Assembly (NCBI RefSeq): GCF_022201045.2
Contig: NC_068560.1
Coordinates: forward strand, 34,373,001 to 34,437,000
Reading direction: 5' to 3'
Source: Citrus sinensis
Taxonomy: Eukaryota; Streptophyta; Magnoliopsida; Sapindales; Rutaceae
Length of the DNA: 64,000 nt
Shown: positions 34,679 to 45,819 of the stretch, one piece after another
How positions within the stretch are numbered: position 1 is the first letter of the stretch
How the letters are laid out: every line of letters begins with the position of its first letter
Notes under the pieces: generated by a model
What the model saw: only the letters and a program-made list of their open reading frames with translations
What the model was told of the DNA's origin: nothing
The model's database searches: none
Position numbers and translations under genes: made by a program

Positions 34679-35110
34679 TTAAGGAACCAAACCGCCCCTA
34701 ACGAAATTAACCATTCCAGCATTAGTCTCCACAGGGATCGGTGCCGGTTGGGTATGAACGATGGCTGCCGGAGTTTCATGATCGCAATAACCTTCAAGTA
34801 CATCACCCTCTTCAGCGGTAAACCCTAGGGTATCAATCATATTAGGCCAGCATTGTTTCCGGATTGTACGTATGGCGTTGCAGCACCCGTCGCCAAGATA
34901 CGTCTCCCCGTTGAGGAAGAAGAGGATGATTTCTCCGGAGCATGCTTGAATCTGAATCAAAGAATCCCAGCAGCTCGACGATTCATCGTCTAGCTTTAGG
35001 CGCGTGGCAAGGCTTGACTTTGGGTTCGATAAGGGTCGTGCGCTAGCCATGGAACCCATGATCGAAGCCATAAGAAAAGAGAAAACGAAAAGCTTAGAAG
35101 CATTAGCCAT
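34679..35110 (-). CDS. EC1: Egg cell-secreted protein EC1-like
   Basis: A single exon encodes 143 residues from the ATG at 35110. Start choice: longer in-frame codons upstream would precede the signal peptide with an unrelated stretch, whereas MANASKLFVFSFLMASIMG is a clean signal peptide. The mature part has the prolamin-like ECA1 cysteine pattern: SSCWDSLIQIQACSGEI, then GDGCCNAIRTIRKQCW, then EGYCD, six cysteines in all. EC1 proteins are stored in egg-cell vesicles, released on sperm arrival and needed for gamete activation and fusion. Single-exon structure and length fit the family. From memory, Arabidopsis EC1.1 (At1g76750) neighbours thioredoxin y1, and a thioredoxin y gene also lies in this window. 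Confidence 0.92.
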   Translation of the reverse strand: MANASKLFVFSFLMASIMGSMASARPLSNPKSSLATRLKLDDESSSCWDSLIQIQACSGEIILFFLNGETYLGDGCCNAIRTIRKQCWPNMIDTLGFTAEEGDVLEGYCDHETPAAIVHTQPAPIPVETNAGMVNFVRGGLVP

Positions 35111-36671
35111 TTTGAGATATAGAGAAGAGATTTGTTTGTGTGAAAGGTTAGCTGAAGCCATAGGGTTTTATATAGAGATGGCATTATTTATTTATTTCAT
35201 GAACGTTACGATACGAGCATGAGAATTGAAATGAAGGGTCTTAAAATGATTGTGGTTATGTGAAAGAAGTTGAAGTGGCGGTCCAAGTCATTAATTATGC
35301 AAGTTATAGAGGCTGTTTAAGATGCATGATAGTAATTATCACTGAAGATATATATGCAATAAAATGATTGTGGCAGTTGATGTTCTTGATTCTTTTCGTT
35401 AGTTAATCTAATTTGTAACGTATACGTAACACACCTGACGCAGTATGTTATCGATTATTAAATATGACAAAGCAAAGGCCTGCAATGTATTGTGGACTAA
35501 AGCCCTTATTTATCATGGACTAACACAAAAGCCCAAACAGGCTATGGGCTATGGCCAGCCTAAAACACACAGCAATGCTAAGAACAATAATGATGTAGCT
35601 TCCATGCTAGCTGGAAGTCAAGCTTATATCAAAATGCAATTTAAGACTAAATGGTATACACAAGAATGTTTATCGTTGTTTCCTTTTCTTGTTTGTCTTG
35701 ATTTTGCAAATCATAGAGAAGAATAAGATAAAGCATTTCCACTGAACCCACATGGGTGTTGCTGCCTAAGACAGCCCCCTCTGCATGTGGTTGACATAAA
35801 TGTATATATACTACAGTTTCATATTCATTGCACACACATTGCTTGCTTCTTCAAGCGCTTTCGGTATCTTTTAAGACTTTGGCTTGTCACTGTTTTGCTA
35901 CTGGCTAGCTTTAAGCCGCCCTCCACCGCCCCTCAACTTAGCTATACATATATATTATTTTTCTTTCTTATTTTACCTCACGTAATTTCATTTAAGGATA
36001 TCTAACTTTCAAAAAAAAAAAAACATTCATTTTATGATTATAGTTTGTATGGATATTAGTCCGAATGTCTGTGTGCAAACTGAACTAACACTTAAAACAT
36101 ATAAAATTGTTTGGTTAAAGTTCCAACTCAAATTCATATTTTATTGCATGCAAATGCCTAGACATATGATAATAATCACGTGTCAATATATATCAAGATT
36201 ATTACACCTGTTGCTTGTGCGGGACATTTGTATTTAAGATTCATTGATAACAAAACCCATGAAAAAAGGAATATGGTGCCGGAGTGGGCTGTCTATTGCA
36301 TCTAAAAATATGTGAAGATTATAATGGGTGATCTTGGCCTTTTCTTTGTCATAGAATCTCATAGGTAGTCATCATTAAAATGCTTGTGGGTAGCCAACCT
36401 CAATTTCCACAAACGCAGAAAGCCGCAATCCTACACAAATCAGCAATCGACGTTTTTCACAGTTACAGAATGAACCCAGACTATTAAAGTAGTATTGTTC
36501 TTGAAGTCAGCAATTTGGGATAAAATTTGTTTATTCACCTACAAACTCCAAAGTGCGCTGCACGTGAAGGGAAGAAATAGAACGTGATAGGACTCCTCTT
36601 TTTCATTTTTTCCCCGAGAAGATGTGGTGGAACTCTGTACATTAATTAATCAGGCAAAATTTGCTACTATT
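35111..36671. other. Intergenic stretch including the EC1 promoter
   Basis: A TATATAAA on the minus strand (35167-35174) lies about 60 bases before the EC1 start and is the likely TATA box. The remaining sequence up to the tRNA gene has no supported feature. Confidence 0.6.
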
Positions 36672-36743
36672 GTGGCTGTAGTTTAGTGGTAAGAATTCCA
36701 CGTTGTGGCCGTGGAGACCTGGGCTCGAATCCCAGCAGCCACA
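36672..36743 (+). tRNA. trnH-GUG: tRNA-His (anticodon GUG)
   Basis: A complete cloverleaf folds. The acceptor stem GTGGCTG pairs with CAGCCAC (36736-36742), followed by discriminator A. The D arm contains TAGTTTAGTGGTAAGA (A box). The anticodon stem CCACG/CGTGG encloses loop TTGTGGC with anticodon GTG. The T arm contains GGGCTCGAATCCC (B box). There is no intron, and CCA is not encoded. The extra 5' G of tRNA-His is added after transcription. A T6 run follows at once (36748-36753). Confidence 0.97.
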
Positions 36744-36747
36744 CTAA

Positions 36748-36753
36748 TTTTTT
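36748..36753 (+). terminator. RNA polymerase III terminator of tRNA-His
   Basis: TTTTTT four bases after the end of the tRNA gene, the usual pol III stop signal. Confidence 0.75.
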
Positions 36754-38135
36754 CTTTACTTTTTGTTGTGTTTTGGAAATTTTACTTTTTACAATAACTA
36801 AAATATTAAATTAATTTGATCCACCGTTTGTATAATATATATATATATGTATATATATGTTTTTAATATTTTTGTCAAAATTATATTTAAAAGTCATGTT
36901 TATTATGTACTATAAACTTTTTTTTTCATTATAACGTAAAAATTACAGTACTTCAATAACAAATAGGTCTTAATTCATTTAATTATACTTATGCATAGGG
37001 GAATGTGTGAAATACTATTTTTAAATACTATCAATTAGGACAATACTTAAGACTCACGACTAATTTAGAGCAACATTTATAACCACAAAGTGTTTGGTAA
37101 ATACTAACTATTGCAGCTTGTAAAATAAATTAATTTGATCCACCATTTGTATGATGAAAAACATATAATAATTTTTTTTTATTTGTCAAAATTATTATCT
37201 ACAAAGTTATTTGCTACATACTATAAATTTTTATTCATAGTTACATTTTTTTTATAACAATCATAATATAAACGTTACAGCACTTCAATATCGCATAAGG
37301 TCTAATTTATTTAATTATGTTTGTGCATAAGGGGAACATGTGAAATATTATTATTATTATTTTAATAACATGTATTAGAAACATCAAGACTCAAGAATAA
37401 TCAACAATACATCATCGTGTTGATGCAAGTGCAAGGCAATATCCAGCTTAAAAATTTTACGAGACTTTTGGACAAAATGGTGGTAGTGTCCCCGCTTATC
37501 TCTCAATGTCTCCACACTATTATAATTAAAAGAAGAATTCAGTATAGTGTCATAACAACAACACCAGCAGCCACGTTAACAGCAACAGGACGACACAAAC
37601 ATGAAAAATATCAGAACAAAAAAAATTACAAAGAGAAAAATAAAAAAAATATCACATAAAGCCACTAAAATAAGATGATTTTTTTTTGGAGAGTTCATTC
37701 AATAAACTCTGCCTAAAGCCATCAAAATCTCGGCACAGCGCTTTTGTGTGACATGTATTGCTATCGATATACTACAATAAAAAATCGGGTCGGGTCATCT
37801 AATGGGACTCGTTGTTGCATCTATCATGTGTATTAATTTCGTTGTTCATTCACTTCACCCAAACAAAAACCCGCTTGTTCTTCCCGCCTACTATTTTCCG
37901 TCACAAAACTGGCGGGCATTTTCCAAATCCCAACTAAATTTAAATGCCACCGACCTCACAGCATAGTAACACACCGACGGCATCCCCCAAAATTTAAATA
38001 ATTTTAATTCAATTTATATAACGACGGCAAATTAATCACGAACCGTTTCGTTGACAGACGCTGACAGTTATTGATAACGACAAACAAAATGCCATCAAAG
38101 CACTCACTCTCTGTGGCCTGTGGGTCATCACCTAA

Positions 38136-39213
38136 CACGTGGCACATTTGCCATAATTGGGTTGATGCATATCTTTTGTGGTCACTTGCTATTTGTTTTA
38201 GTTCCACCGACGAAAAATGGGGCAGGCAGCTACGCCTTCGCTAGCTGTCAACCAATCCCAGTGGGCCTACTTGCTTACGTGTTTGTAGTCCTTTTCACAC
38301 GTGCCCAAATCTAACGGCCGGATCGTATTAGAGTTGTACTGTTATACAGATTATCAATCATTCAATCACAATTATGAAACAATTTTCATTGTTTTTGAAT
38401 AAAAAAAAACATTATTACAAAAATTAACATCTTGAATTTTAAAAATTATTTATTTTATTAAATATAAGTTTTTTTAATTTTTTTAAATTTATAGGATAAA
38501 ATAATTTTTAATTTATTTTAAAATAAAATAATAATTTTATTTGAATTCTTTGATAGATTATAGTTTTATTAGTATCAAAATAATTGATTGATGCAATATT
38601 AGAAATAAAAGTAATATAAACCACTCAGTCAAAGGATTGTTACCCTTCAAGCAGTTCGAATCCACATAAATACAATGCGAAAATATTTTCTTTCTTAATT
38701 ATATTGTATAATCGAATTTTATGAGGTTTCCGAAAAAGGCATTATCTCTCTCTTAGTTATATTGTATAATCGAATTTTTTTTATAATATAAGAACAAGTG
38801 ATCCAAATGATAAATGAGTACGAGAGAAAAACCTTTTAGCACCTGATACGATTTTATTGACAGTCTTTCTAAAAGTTTTCTCTGAGTTCGTCTGACGTGG
38901 CATGCTTGGGGAGATTTAAGCTGTTGTACTTCTCTGGAGGAGCTCAAACTCGTTAGGTGGAGTCATCAATCAAGTCCATGTGTCACATTATTGCTCATGA
39001 TTGTCCCACGTGGCAGAACTGGTAATGTTTGTCCAATTAGATCGGCGATCGCAAGGTGGCAAAACTTTCTAACAAAGGCAAATATCCAATTGGCTGTTTT
39101 GGGGAAAATTATTTTGATTTAGTTGAATATAACTGAATTACTAGGGTGTGCTTTAAGAATTATCTAGCGATACTTACATGGCACGTACGTCACCATATGA
39201 TGACTGCCACGTG
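38136..39213. promoter_or_regulatory. Cluster of four CACGTG G-box palindromes
   Basis: CACGTG occurs at 38136-38141, 38298-38303, 39007-39012 and 39208-39213. The first and third read CACGTGGC, the strong ABRE/G-box form. The region is also richer in GC than its surroundings around 38100-38330. No gene start is seen nearby, so the regulatory role is inferred from motif density only. Confidence 0.4.
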
Positions 39214-40397
39214 TACACCAACTGAGAGGAAATTAATCATGGATCGTCAACTTTCTGACCCAGAAATGATGGCCAAAAGAATTAAAGAATCCAATGCAAG
39301 AGGAAAAATTTTCTAAATCCCATTTGATTACTAAGTATATTAGCGGTCAAAATAATGCTTGTTTTAGGTGTAACAAAATATTTGGAACTTTTTGGATTGT
39401 ATTGCATTATTAAAATAATGCACTAACCACTTGAGATTTTTTTCTCTCCTAAAAATATCTATGTATCATTATTATTATTATTATTATTAAAATTTACACA
39501 TAATCATGTTAACTTACCGCATTATTGCATTAATAATTCATAGATTTAGACTCCTGCATTAAAAAAAAAAAAGAAAAAAAGATTTGTTCGTGATCATTTC
39601 GACGACGCAATTGAGTCTATAAACCATTAAAAAGGGTGCATTGTAATTCGAATTGAATCTAGAGTTGTTTGTATGAGTAGCATTTAAAATTATAATTCAT
39701 CTTTTACAAGCATTTAATAAAGAGCGGTAAACTTTAAAATGGAGAATCATTGATGGAGTTGATTTAGATGAATATTTTTGATCAGACACATGCTCAAGGA
39801 TACCATATCCTATATATTAATCACTAGATTAGTCTATAATCTAAAGTCTAGGTCCTCCAATAATCAATGTTGATTGTCTTTGAAGTACAATATCTCTATC
39901 GATTGAAAAAACCTAGAAGATGCAACATATATACAAGAGTTGGTGCAAAAACACTTGATGATTTTTTGAAGTAGAAAAAGTAAATGCAATCAAAGACCAA
40001 TGAAACTTTCTTTTACAGGCTCCATCAAGAGCTCTTTTGTTTCCCTTGAAGTGGAAACTACCCAAAACTCATTATTTGAGTTGTTTTTTGTGCCCTAAAA
40101 TCTATAAAGAAAACAAAAGTGGGACAAAGTAGGGTTGAGTTGCATAAAAGAAATCATAAAAAGCCAATCCATCCAATTGTTGATTCCTTTTGCTTTTCCT
40201 CCCATTTTCTTTCTTCTTTTCTGTTCTACCAAACGTTTTTCTGGTTTTATATATATATATAGCAACAAGTCCAAGTTATTTGTACGCTTGCATTATTGGC
40301 TATTACCAGATTTCATAGCATCACCGACACTTTTGAATTACCAATTCGTGGCTAAAACCATCTTGTGAAATTTTACTCGATCTAAACGCCATATCTA

Positions 40398-40400
<3 letters not shown>

Positions 40401-40433
<33 letters not shown>
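40401..40433. repeat. (TA)n microsatellite
   Basis: An uninterrupted TA dinucleotide run of about 16 units. Confidence 0.9.
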
Positions 40434-40435
<2 letters not shown>

Positions 40436-40791
40436 TCTGTATTTTTATCTGTATGTTTATGTGGCTATAATTACATTGGATGTTAACCCATCACCTAAAT
40501 TTTGGAAAAAAAAAAAAGAAAATAAAAAAGACAAATCGTCGGTGCACAAGGTCAATAAAACAATACAACGTATAAACAATTTGACAAATAATTCTATCAC
40601 TTTGAAAATTCAGCAGTTTTGAGTTGATTGTGTAGCCACGCACGCATATTTTGTTCCATTAAAAGCAAAAGCGACCCTTCACCTTCACCGCATAGTTCCC
40701 ATATCACTTTATCGCATTACATCAAACATTATTAACAGTTGTTTTAGTAGCCATTATTTTGGTACTAAGCAGGGGGAGGTTCTCGTAGACT

Positions 40792-40807
40792 GGGGGGGGG
40801 GGGGGGG
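40792..40807. repeat. G16 homopolymer
   Basis: Sixteen consecutive G residues, then C and GG. A mononucleotide run this long is unusual in an AT-rich genome and prone to assembly error. Confidence 0.8.
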
Positions 40808-43278
40808 CGGGAGAATGCTACTTGCGGGTCTTGAAAAAAAAAATTGAAATTTTTGAAAGAAATATAAAAAAATTAGGTATAAGAATATTGATTTGGCCCC
40901 TGCACAATTAATTTATAAATTTTATATTTTTTAATTATTTTTTTATTCTAACAAAATGGAAAATATCTTTTTAAAAGTTTAGCAAAGCTTGGACTTAGTT
41001 ATTTGATTCTTCCTTTGTTAATTATTTTTTTCATTTAAGATAGTAGCCTCAATCATCAATTAAAGTCTCCAAATTAGAACTGATATAGTTACAAGTACAA
41101 TTCTTAAATTTCCGGCAATTACAACATAACTAACTATAGATGAAAAAAATCATTTGAAATCAATCTCTTGATAGCACTTGAAGTTTGAACTTCGCCCTTC
41201 CGAATATTTACTCCGGGATCCATCCCTCCTACTAAGCATATAATACAGGGGTCTGATTATAATATCGAATTGATATCAATATCTTGCGTGTAATGTAATA
41301 TATAACATATTATTAATCCGACACAACAATGCAATCGACTAATTATAAACGATCTTTTAACAAGTGCAGAAAAATTGAGTTCTTTTGTATTTTTGCTATA
41401 ACTTAGCAAACTTTATTATCTGTCAACTTATTTTATAATAATAATTATTATTTGTGATCTTGCAAAGCCAGGAGGACCAGCATCAAATCATTCAATTAAT
41501 GAGACAGTGGATCAAGATTTGAAAATATTGAAAAAAAAAATGTCGAAATTGATTTAAAAAATAAATACTACTAATTTTGCGACACACAGTGTCCCCATAC
41601 GAGATATGTTTGTTCCAAATTAAAACGTGGTTTTTTTTTAAAAAAAAAAAAAAAAAAACACTGCACTGTAATATCCTCCTCGCTCAAGAGAAGCATATCA
41701 AGAATAAAGACCAACTTGAACAAAACAATAATAATATTATCAGAGCCGTCACTTTCCTTAGAAAGGAAATAACTGCGTGCATGTGATGCGTTCGTAATTC
41801 TTGCGGCACTTGAATTTAGATCGTCTCTGTAAAATTCCTCTTGGAATCTTGCATACACATGCTTTGAGATATTCTTCCCCAAAGAAATGGTTTTTGCTTT
41901 TTTTTTTTTTTTTAATCTAATATGCATGTTATTGAAATTACGGCACAACCACTCTCTATATCTTTCTTTTATTATATTTTTCTTTTTTCTTTTTGGGTAG
42001 ATTTTGTTAATTTGATCTCTCACTAAATGGAAAAAATTAGTCACGGGGTATAAATTTTATGGTATCGTGTATTTTTATCGAACCTCAATCATCTTGATTG
42101 ATATTGTGCATGTTTTTAAATTTTATATAAGAACGATATAATAAGATCTAGTGGTTCAACGCGTGTTATATTGTATTATATCGCATGGACACATTTGGAC
42201 TCTAACAAATTTACCTTGAATTTTTTTTACCTTTTATGGGTTTTGTGAAATCGTAGGAAAAGATATTTATATGTGATAAAACCACAATAATTTGACCATA
42301 TTTTAACTAAAACTTCGAAGAGCTCAATCAATTTAGTTCATATAAATTTTGGGACCACACTGCAAGAAGATGCATGGAGTGAGCGAAAAAAATTATATTA
42401 TTTTGCTCTGTTGTCAGTTGGAATATCAACATTAATCACAACTGGATTTGTTTGATTATATGTAAATGATAATGTTTGACCTAACAGAATATAAATTTAA
42501 ATATTTTAATTAGTACACAATGTAGTGCCAATTCTCTAGGTAAGAGACTAAGAGTAAAATAAGAGCGTTTAGCTAGGGAGATGGATAAATTTTCAATAAT
42601 AAATGTGTTTCGTTTATTGAAATTTAGGTAACTTGGCGATTATGTTATGGTTTGAGAAATTATCACGCGATGTCAATGTCATCAAAATTAAACATATTTG
42701 TTTGCGTCACATTTATTTATGATTCTATAAGATCACTTGGCACTGGAATGGTATTTACTTATTTTAACATGCTTTAAGACCACAATAAGTGATACTTACG
42801 TATTCGATACTATCTAATTAATTCATAATTTTAGTTTCATAGAATGTTGCAAATTGGGTAACTCATGCTCCTTGTGAGTTTTGGACTAGACTATTACTTT
42901 TAAAGTAATTTGGATTTGGGGAATAAATAGTCCAATTGTAGTAAAAATACACATCAAAGCAGGTAAAAGGGCAACTTTTATTGGTGAATAAATATTAACG
43001 TGACATGCTGCGGACACTAAAAGAAACGATACAAAGAAGGAATATACTCGGAAGCACTTTAATGGTAGAACTTGAAACTTCAACTCCTTTAGTTGAAAAT
43101 GTTACGCAATCACTCAATTTCTCGAGAGAAGGTGTTGCTTCTATTTCTATTTAGTAGACGCGCATTATTAAAAAAATAATAAATAAATTGAACACCAATC
43201 ATCTAAACAAAAAAATAAAAATAAAAAACTGTTAAAATGATAATTTTTTTAATAGAATGGAATTATCACAACATTTGA

Positions 43279-43975
43279 GTAGGCTTGGCAAAATCCGAGT
43301 CCGGTCCGGGTTTTGGTGTTGCCCGGGACCAGACCGGATGAGAGAAATACAAGACCGGACCCTGGTTAAAACCCGATTTTTTTCGGGTGAGGTCCAGGCT
43401 TGAGCCCGGCACCTTCCGAGTCCGGGTTTTCATCCGGACTTTCTAAACCCGCATGTGATAACTTCAATTTTTTCTTTAATTTCTCTAACAATGCAAATTT
43501 TAAAAAAAGAAAATAATCAAATAAACTCATTCAATCTCAAACTTTAAAAAAGAAAATAATCAAATACAAATATATAACACACTAACAATGCAAAATTTGC
43601 ACAAATGATAAATTAAAATTATTTAAATCTACTTTCTAATACCTAAATTCATCCAATTTCTAACTTAAACTCATTCAATCTATATATAAAATAAATAAAT
43701 TAAATTCAACAACACAATAATCACACAATAAATTTAAATAACATCCAACATATCATAAATTCATAATTATATATTTATATATAATATATTTATATTTTTT
43801 TATTTATTAAAAAACCAGGTCCGGTCCGGGTTTCGGGTTTTTGGTGTTGAACTCGGACTCGGGCCCGAAAATGTCCGGATTTGAGAATTTCAAATCTGGA
43901 TCCGGTTTTTATGTGCATGTAAAACCCGGACCGGATTGGCCGGGTCTGGTCCGGGCTGACTTTTTTGACACCCCT
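43279..43975. mobile_element. hAT-like non-autonomous element (697 bp)
   Basis: The ends are inverted: left GTAGGCTTGGCAAAA, right (reverse complement) AGGGGTGTCAAAA. An exact 8-base target duplication ACATTTGA flanks it (43271-43278 and 43976-43983). Both subterminal regions are packed with CCGG/CCGGGT and CCGGACC motifs in opposite orientation, and the middle is AT-rich. The 8-base duplication and the termini fit the hAT superfamily. No transposase frame remains. Confidence 0.85.
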
Positions 43976-43983
43976 ACATTTGA

Positions 43984-45819
43984 ACATTGATTCGGGAAAA
44001 TCTCACACGTGTTAATGTAAGGTATAATTGATTAAGTGTGTATTATGCCCATTTTAGCCAAAGCATTTTTTAAAGGACACTTTACCATATCCTATAGAGT
44101 TTAAATTTTACTTTTAGCAAATGTAAAACTACAACTTTAGTTTTGGAAATAATAACTACAGCCATAAATCCAACCGTTCCGAGTAGGCCCTCAAAAACTT
44201 TATTATCTTTGTCCATGGTCGATAAGGTATGTTAGGTTTTCGATTTTTGGTGTACTTCACATTGAAGACTCATCCCTTGTAATCAATACACATTACAACG
44301 TTCACTTGAGGCTATTTTGGTCCAAACACCTACGTTGATAGAGCAAGGTCCCTGAGATTCAACGTTTTTGCCAAAAAAAAAAAAAAAATAGTCCCTCTAG
44401 CTAAAGTTTGTTTATTTTTCTTTTGGGAAAATGACCGAAGTTTTAAACTCCATACTAAAAAGAAGACCTACACACTAATTGTATCATAAATCATTTGCTT
44501 TTTATTACAATATGTGTAAGAAGGGGTTTGAGCCTCTTCGCATATATTAGTGTAATAAGAAATTTCTTTCTATATATTTCGAAGCATATTTAATCTATTA
44601 TAAGATTGAGTTATATATAAGACGTAGGAGATTTTGAAAGATTTAACAATTTATCGTATCAGTAAATTTTTAGACGTAATATTTCAAAAAAAAAAAAAAG
44701 AAAACGACTCGACACACAAACGTACTTCAATCTTTTCAACGGTCCCAGCGACTAATTTATCATAAATTGAAAAACTATACATTTGTTTGAGAAAACGTAA
44801 AAAATCAGGGGTTGCCAAGTTATTACCCACAATACTTTTATCTCTTTATAAAAACTCTTTCAATTTCTCACGAGAAGCTGCAGAATTCTCGGACTCCTTA
44901 CTCCCCAGCTTTTCTCGCACACGAGCCACACGTGACAGTTCCTTACTCTTTCAGTCCTCCTTCACTCTCTCTCTCTCTCTCTTTTGACAACGCTCCACAG
45001 CAAAACCGTGAGCGTGGAGACATCCTTCTAACACAGCACTACGAGTCTACGAAATGTGAGCAGAGGAAAAAAAGAAAAAAAGAAAAAAAAAAGGATAGCT
45101 AAAAGTAAAATCACCCACTCGCCCAAAAAGAAATTAACAAAGTGGTACTGTTCTTCTCATTTTTACCAAAATACCCTTTACTACCACCGCTTCCAACCTT
45201 GAGATGGGCCCCACTCTGGCCCCGCTTTGTTAACCCTTCGACATTTTCAGTTTTGCATTTCCCCCGATCTCCTCTTGTCTCTGTCCTTATCTCGTCTCTT
45301 CTGTAATAAGCGTCGAACTGAATTTCCTTTAGATTCTCTTGCGGGCAGTAAAAAAGATTTAAAAAAATAATATAAAAAAAAAGTGTTTTTACGCCTTATG
45401 ATTTTTTGGATCAAAATCTCGTGTCACGGATCAGAGAAAGAGAGGCCCATGTTTAAAAGAAAATTGGGTCTCTCTCAACTCTCAAGAAAAGAATCAATCA
45501 ACACAATCAAACAAAACTTTATTTAAGTGAATAAATTTATCCAATTTTATTACAATACAGTGGTGACACATAATATTTGGTTTATTTAATATCCTCTACC
45601 TTAGAGTCTCTGTGTGCTTATAGTTTTTGAGGCACCCACTACAAGAAACGGCAACCCCACATTATACAATGAACAAAAAAAACAGAGGTTTGCTTATAGA
45701 GAGAGAGGGGAAGCTAAAAGCTGAGATCTTTGTGGGTTCTGAGTGATGAGAGAGGGGTTCTGTGAAGTGGGTGTGTTTTGTTTTTAAGGCATTCAGTGTG
45801 TGTCTGTGTTTTGGTTTTG
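43984..45819. other. Upstream region and leader of the CesA gene
   Basis: No gene is seen. From about 44860 the composition changes to CT-rich, including a TC run near 44960-44982. A leader with several GA/CT tracts follows. The promoter and 5' UTR of the CesA gene, possibly with a leader intron, should lie here. A transcription start cannot be fixed from sequence alone. Confidence 0.55.

Larger units (their letters stand above)
36754..43270. other. Large gene-poor stretch
   Basis: No protein-coding gene is recognised in 6.5 kb. It contains a cluster of G-box palindromes (38136-39213), a TA microsatellite, a G16 tract and several A/T homopolymer runs. Frames such as a 157-codon one at 41571-42044 (-) are Lys- and Phe-rich because they cross poly-A/T tracts and are not genes. 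Confidence 0.55.

Noticed and set aside
38620-38690. CAGTTCGAATCC, possible pol III B box of a SINE
   Set aside because: No A box, tail or target duplication could be seen; a single B-box-like string is not enough.
41630-41660. T10 followed by A18, resembling a perfect hairpin
   Set aside because: Adjacent homopolymers make a trivial inverted repeat; no element boundary or target duplication is present.
41571-42044. 157-codon open frame on the minus strand
   Set aside because: It passes through poly-A/T tracts, is Lys/Phe-rich, shows no domain and has no splice or promoter context.
43790-43987. 65-codon open frame on the minus strand, Arg-rich
   Set aside because: It lies within the GC-rich end of the hAT-like element and crosses its boundary and target duplication.
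44787-45102. Overlapping frames upstream of CesA rich in Ser, Leu and Lys
   Set aside because: They follow TC and A-rich tracts of the promoter/leader region and lack family similarity.
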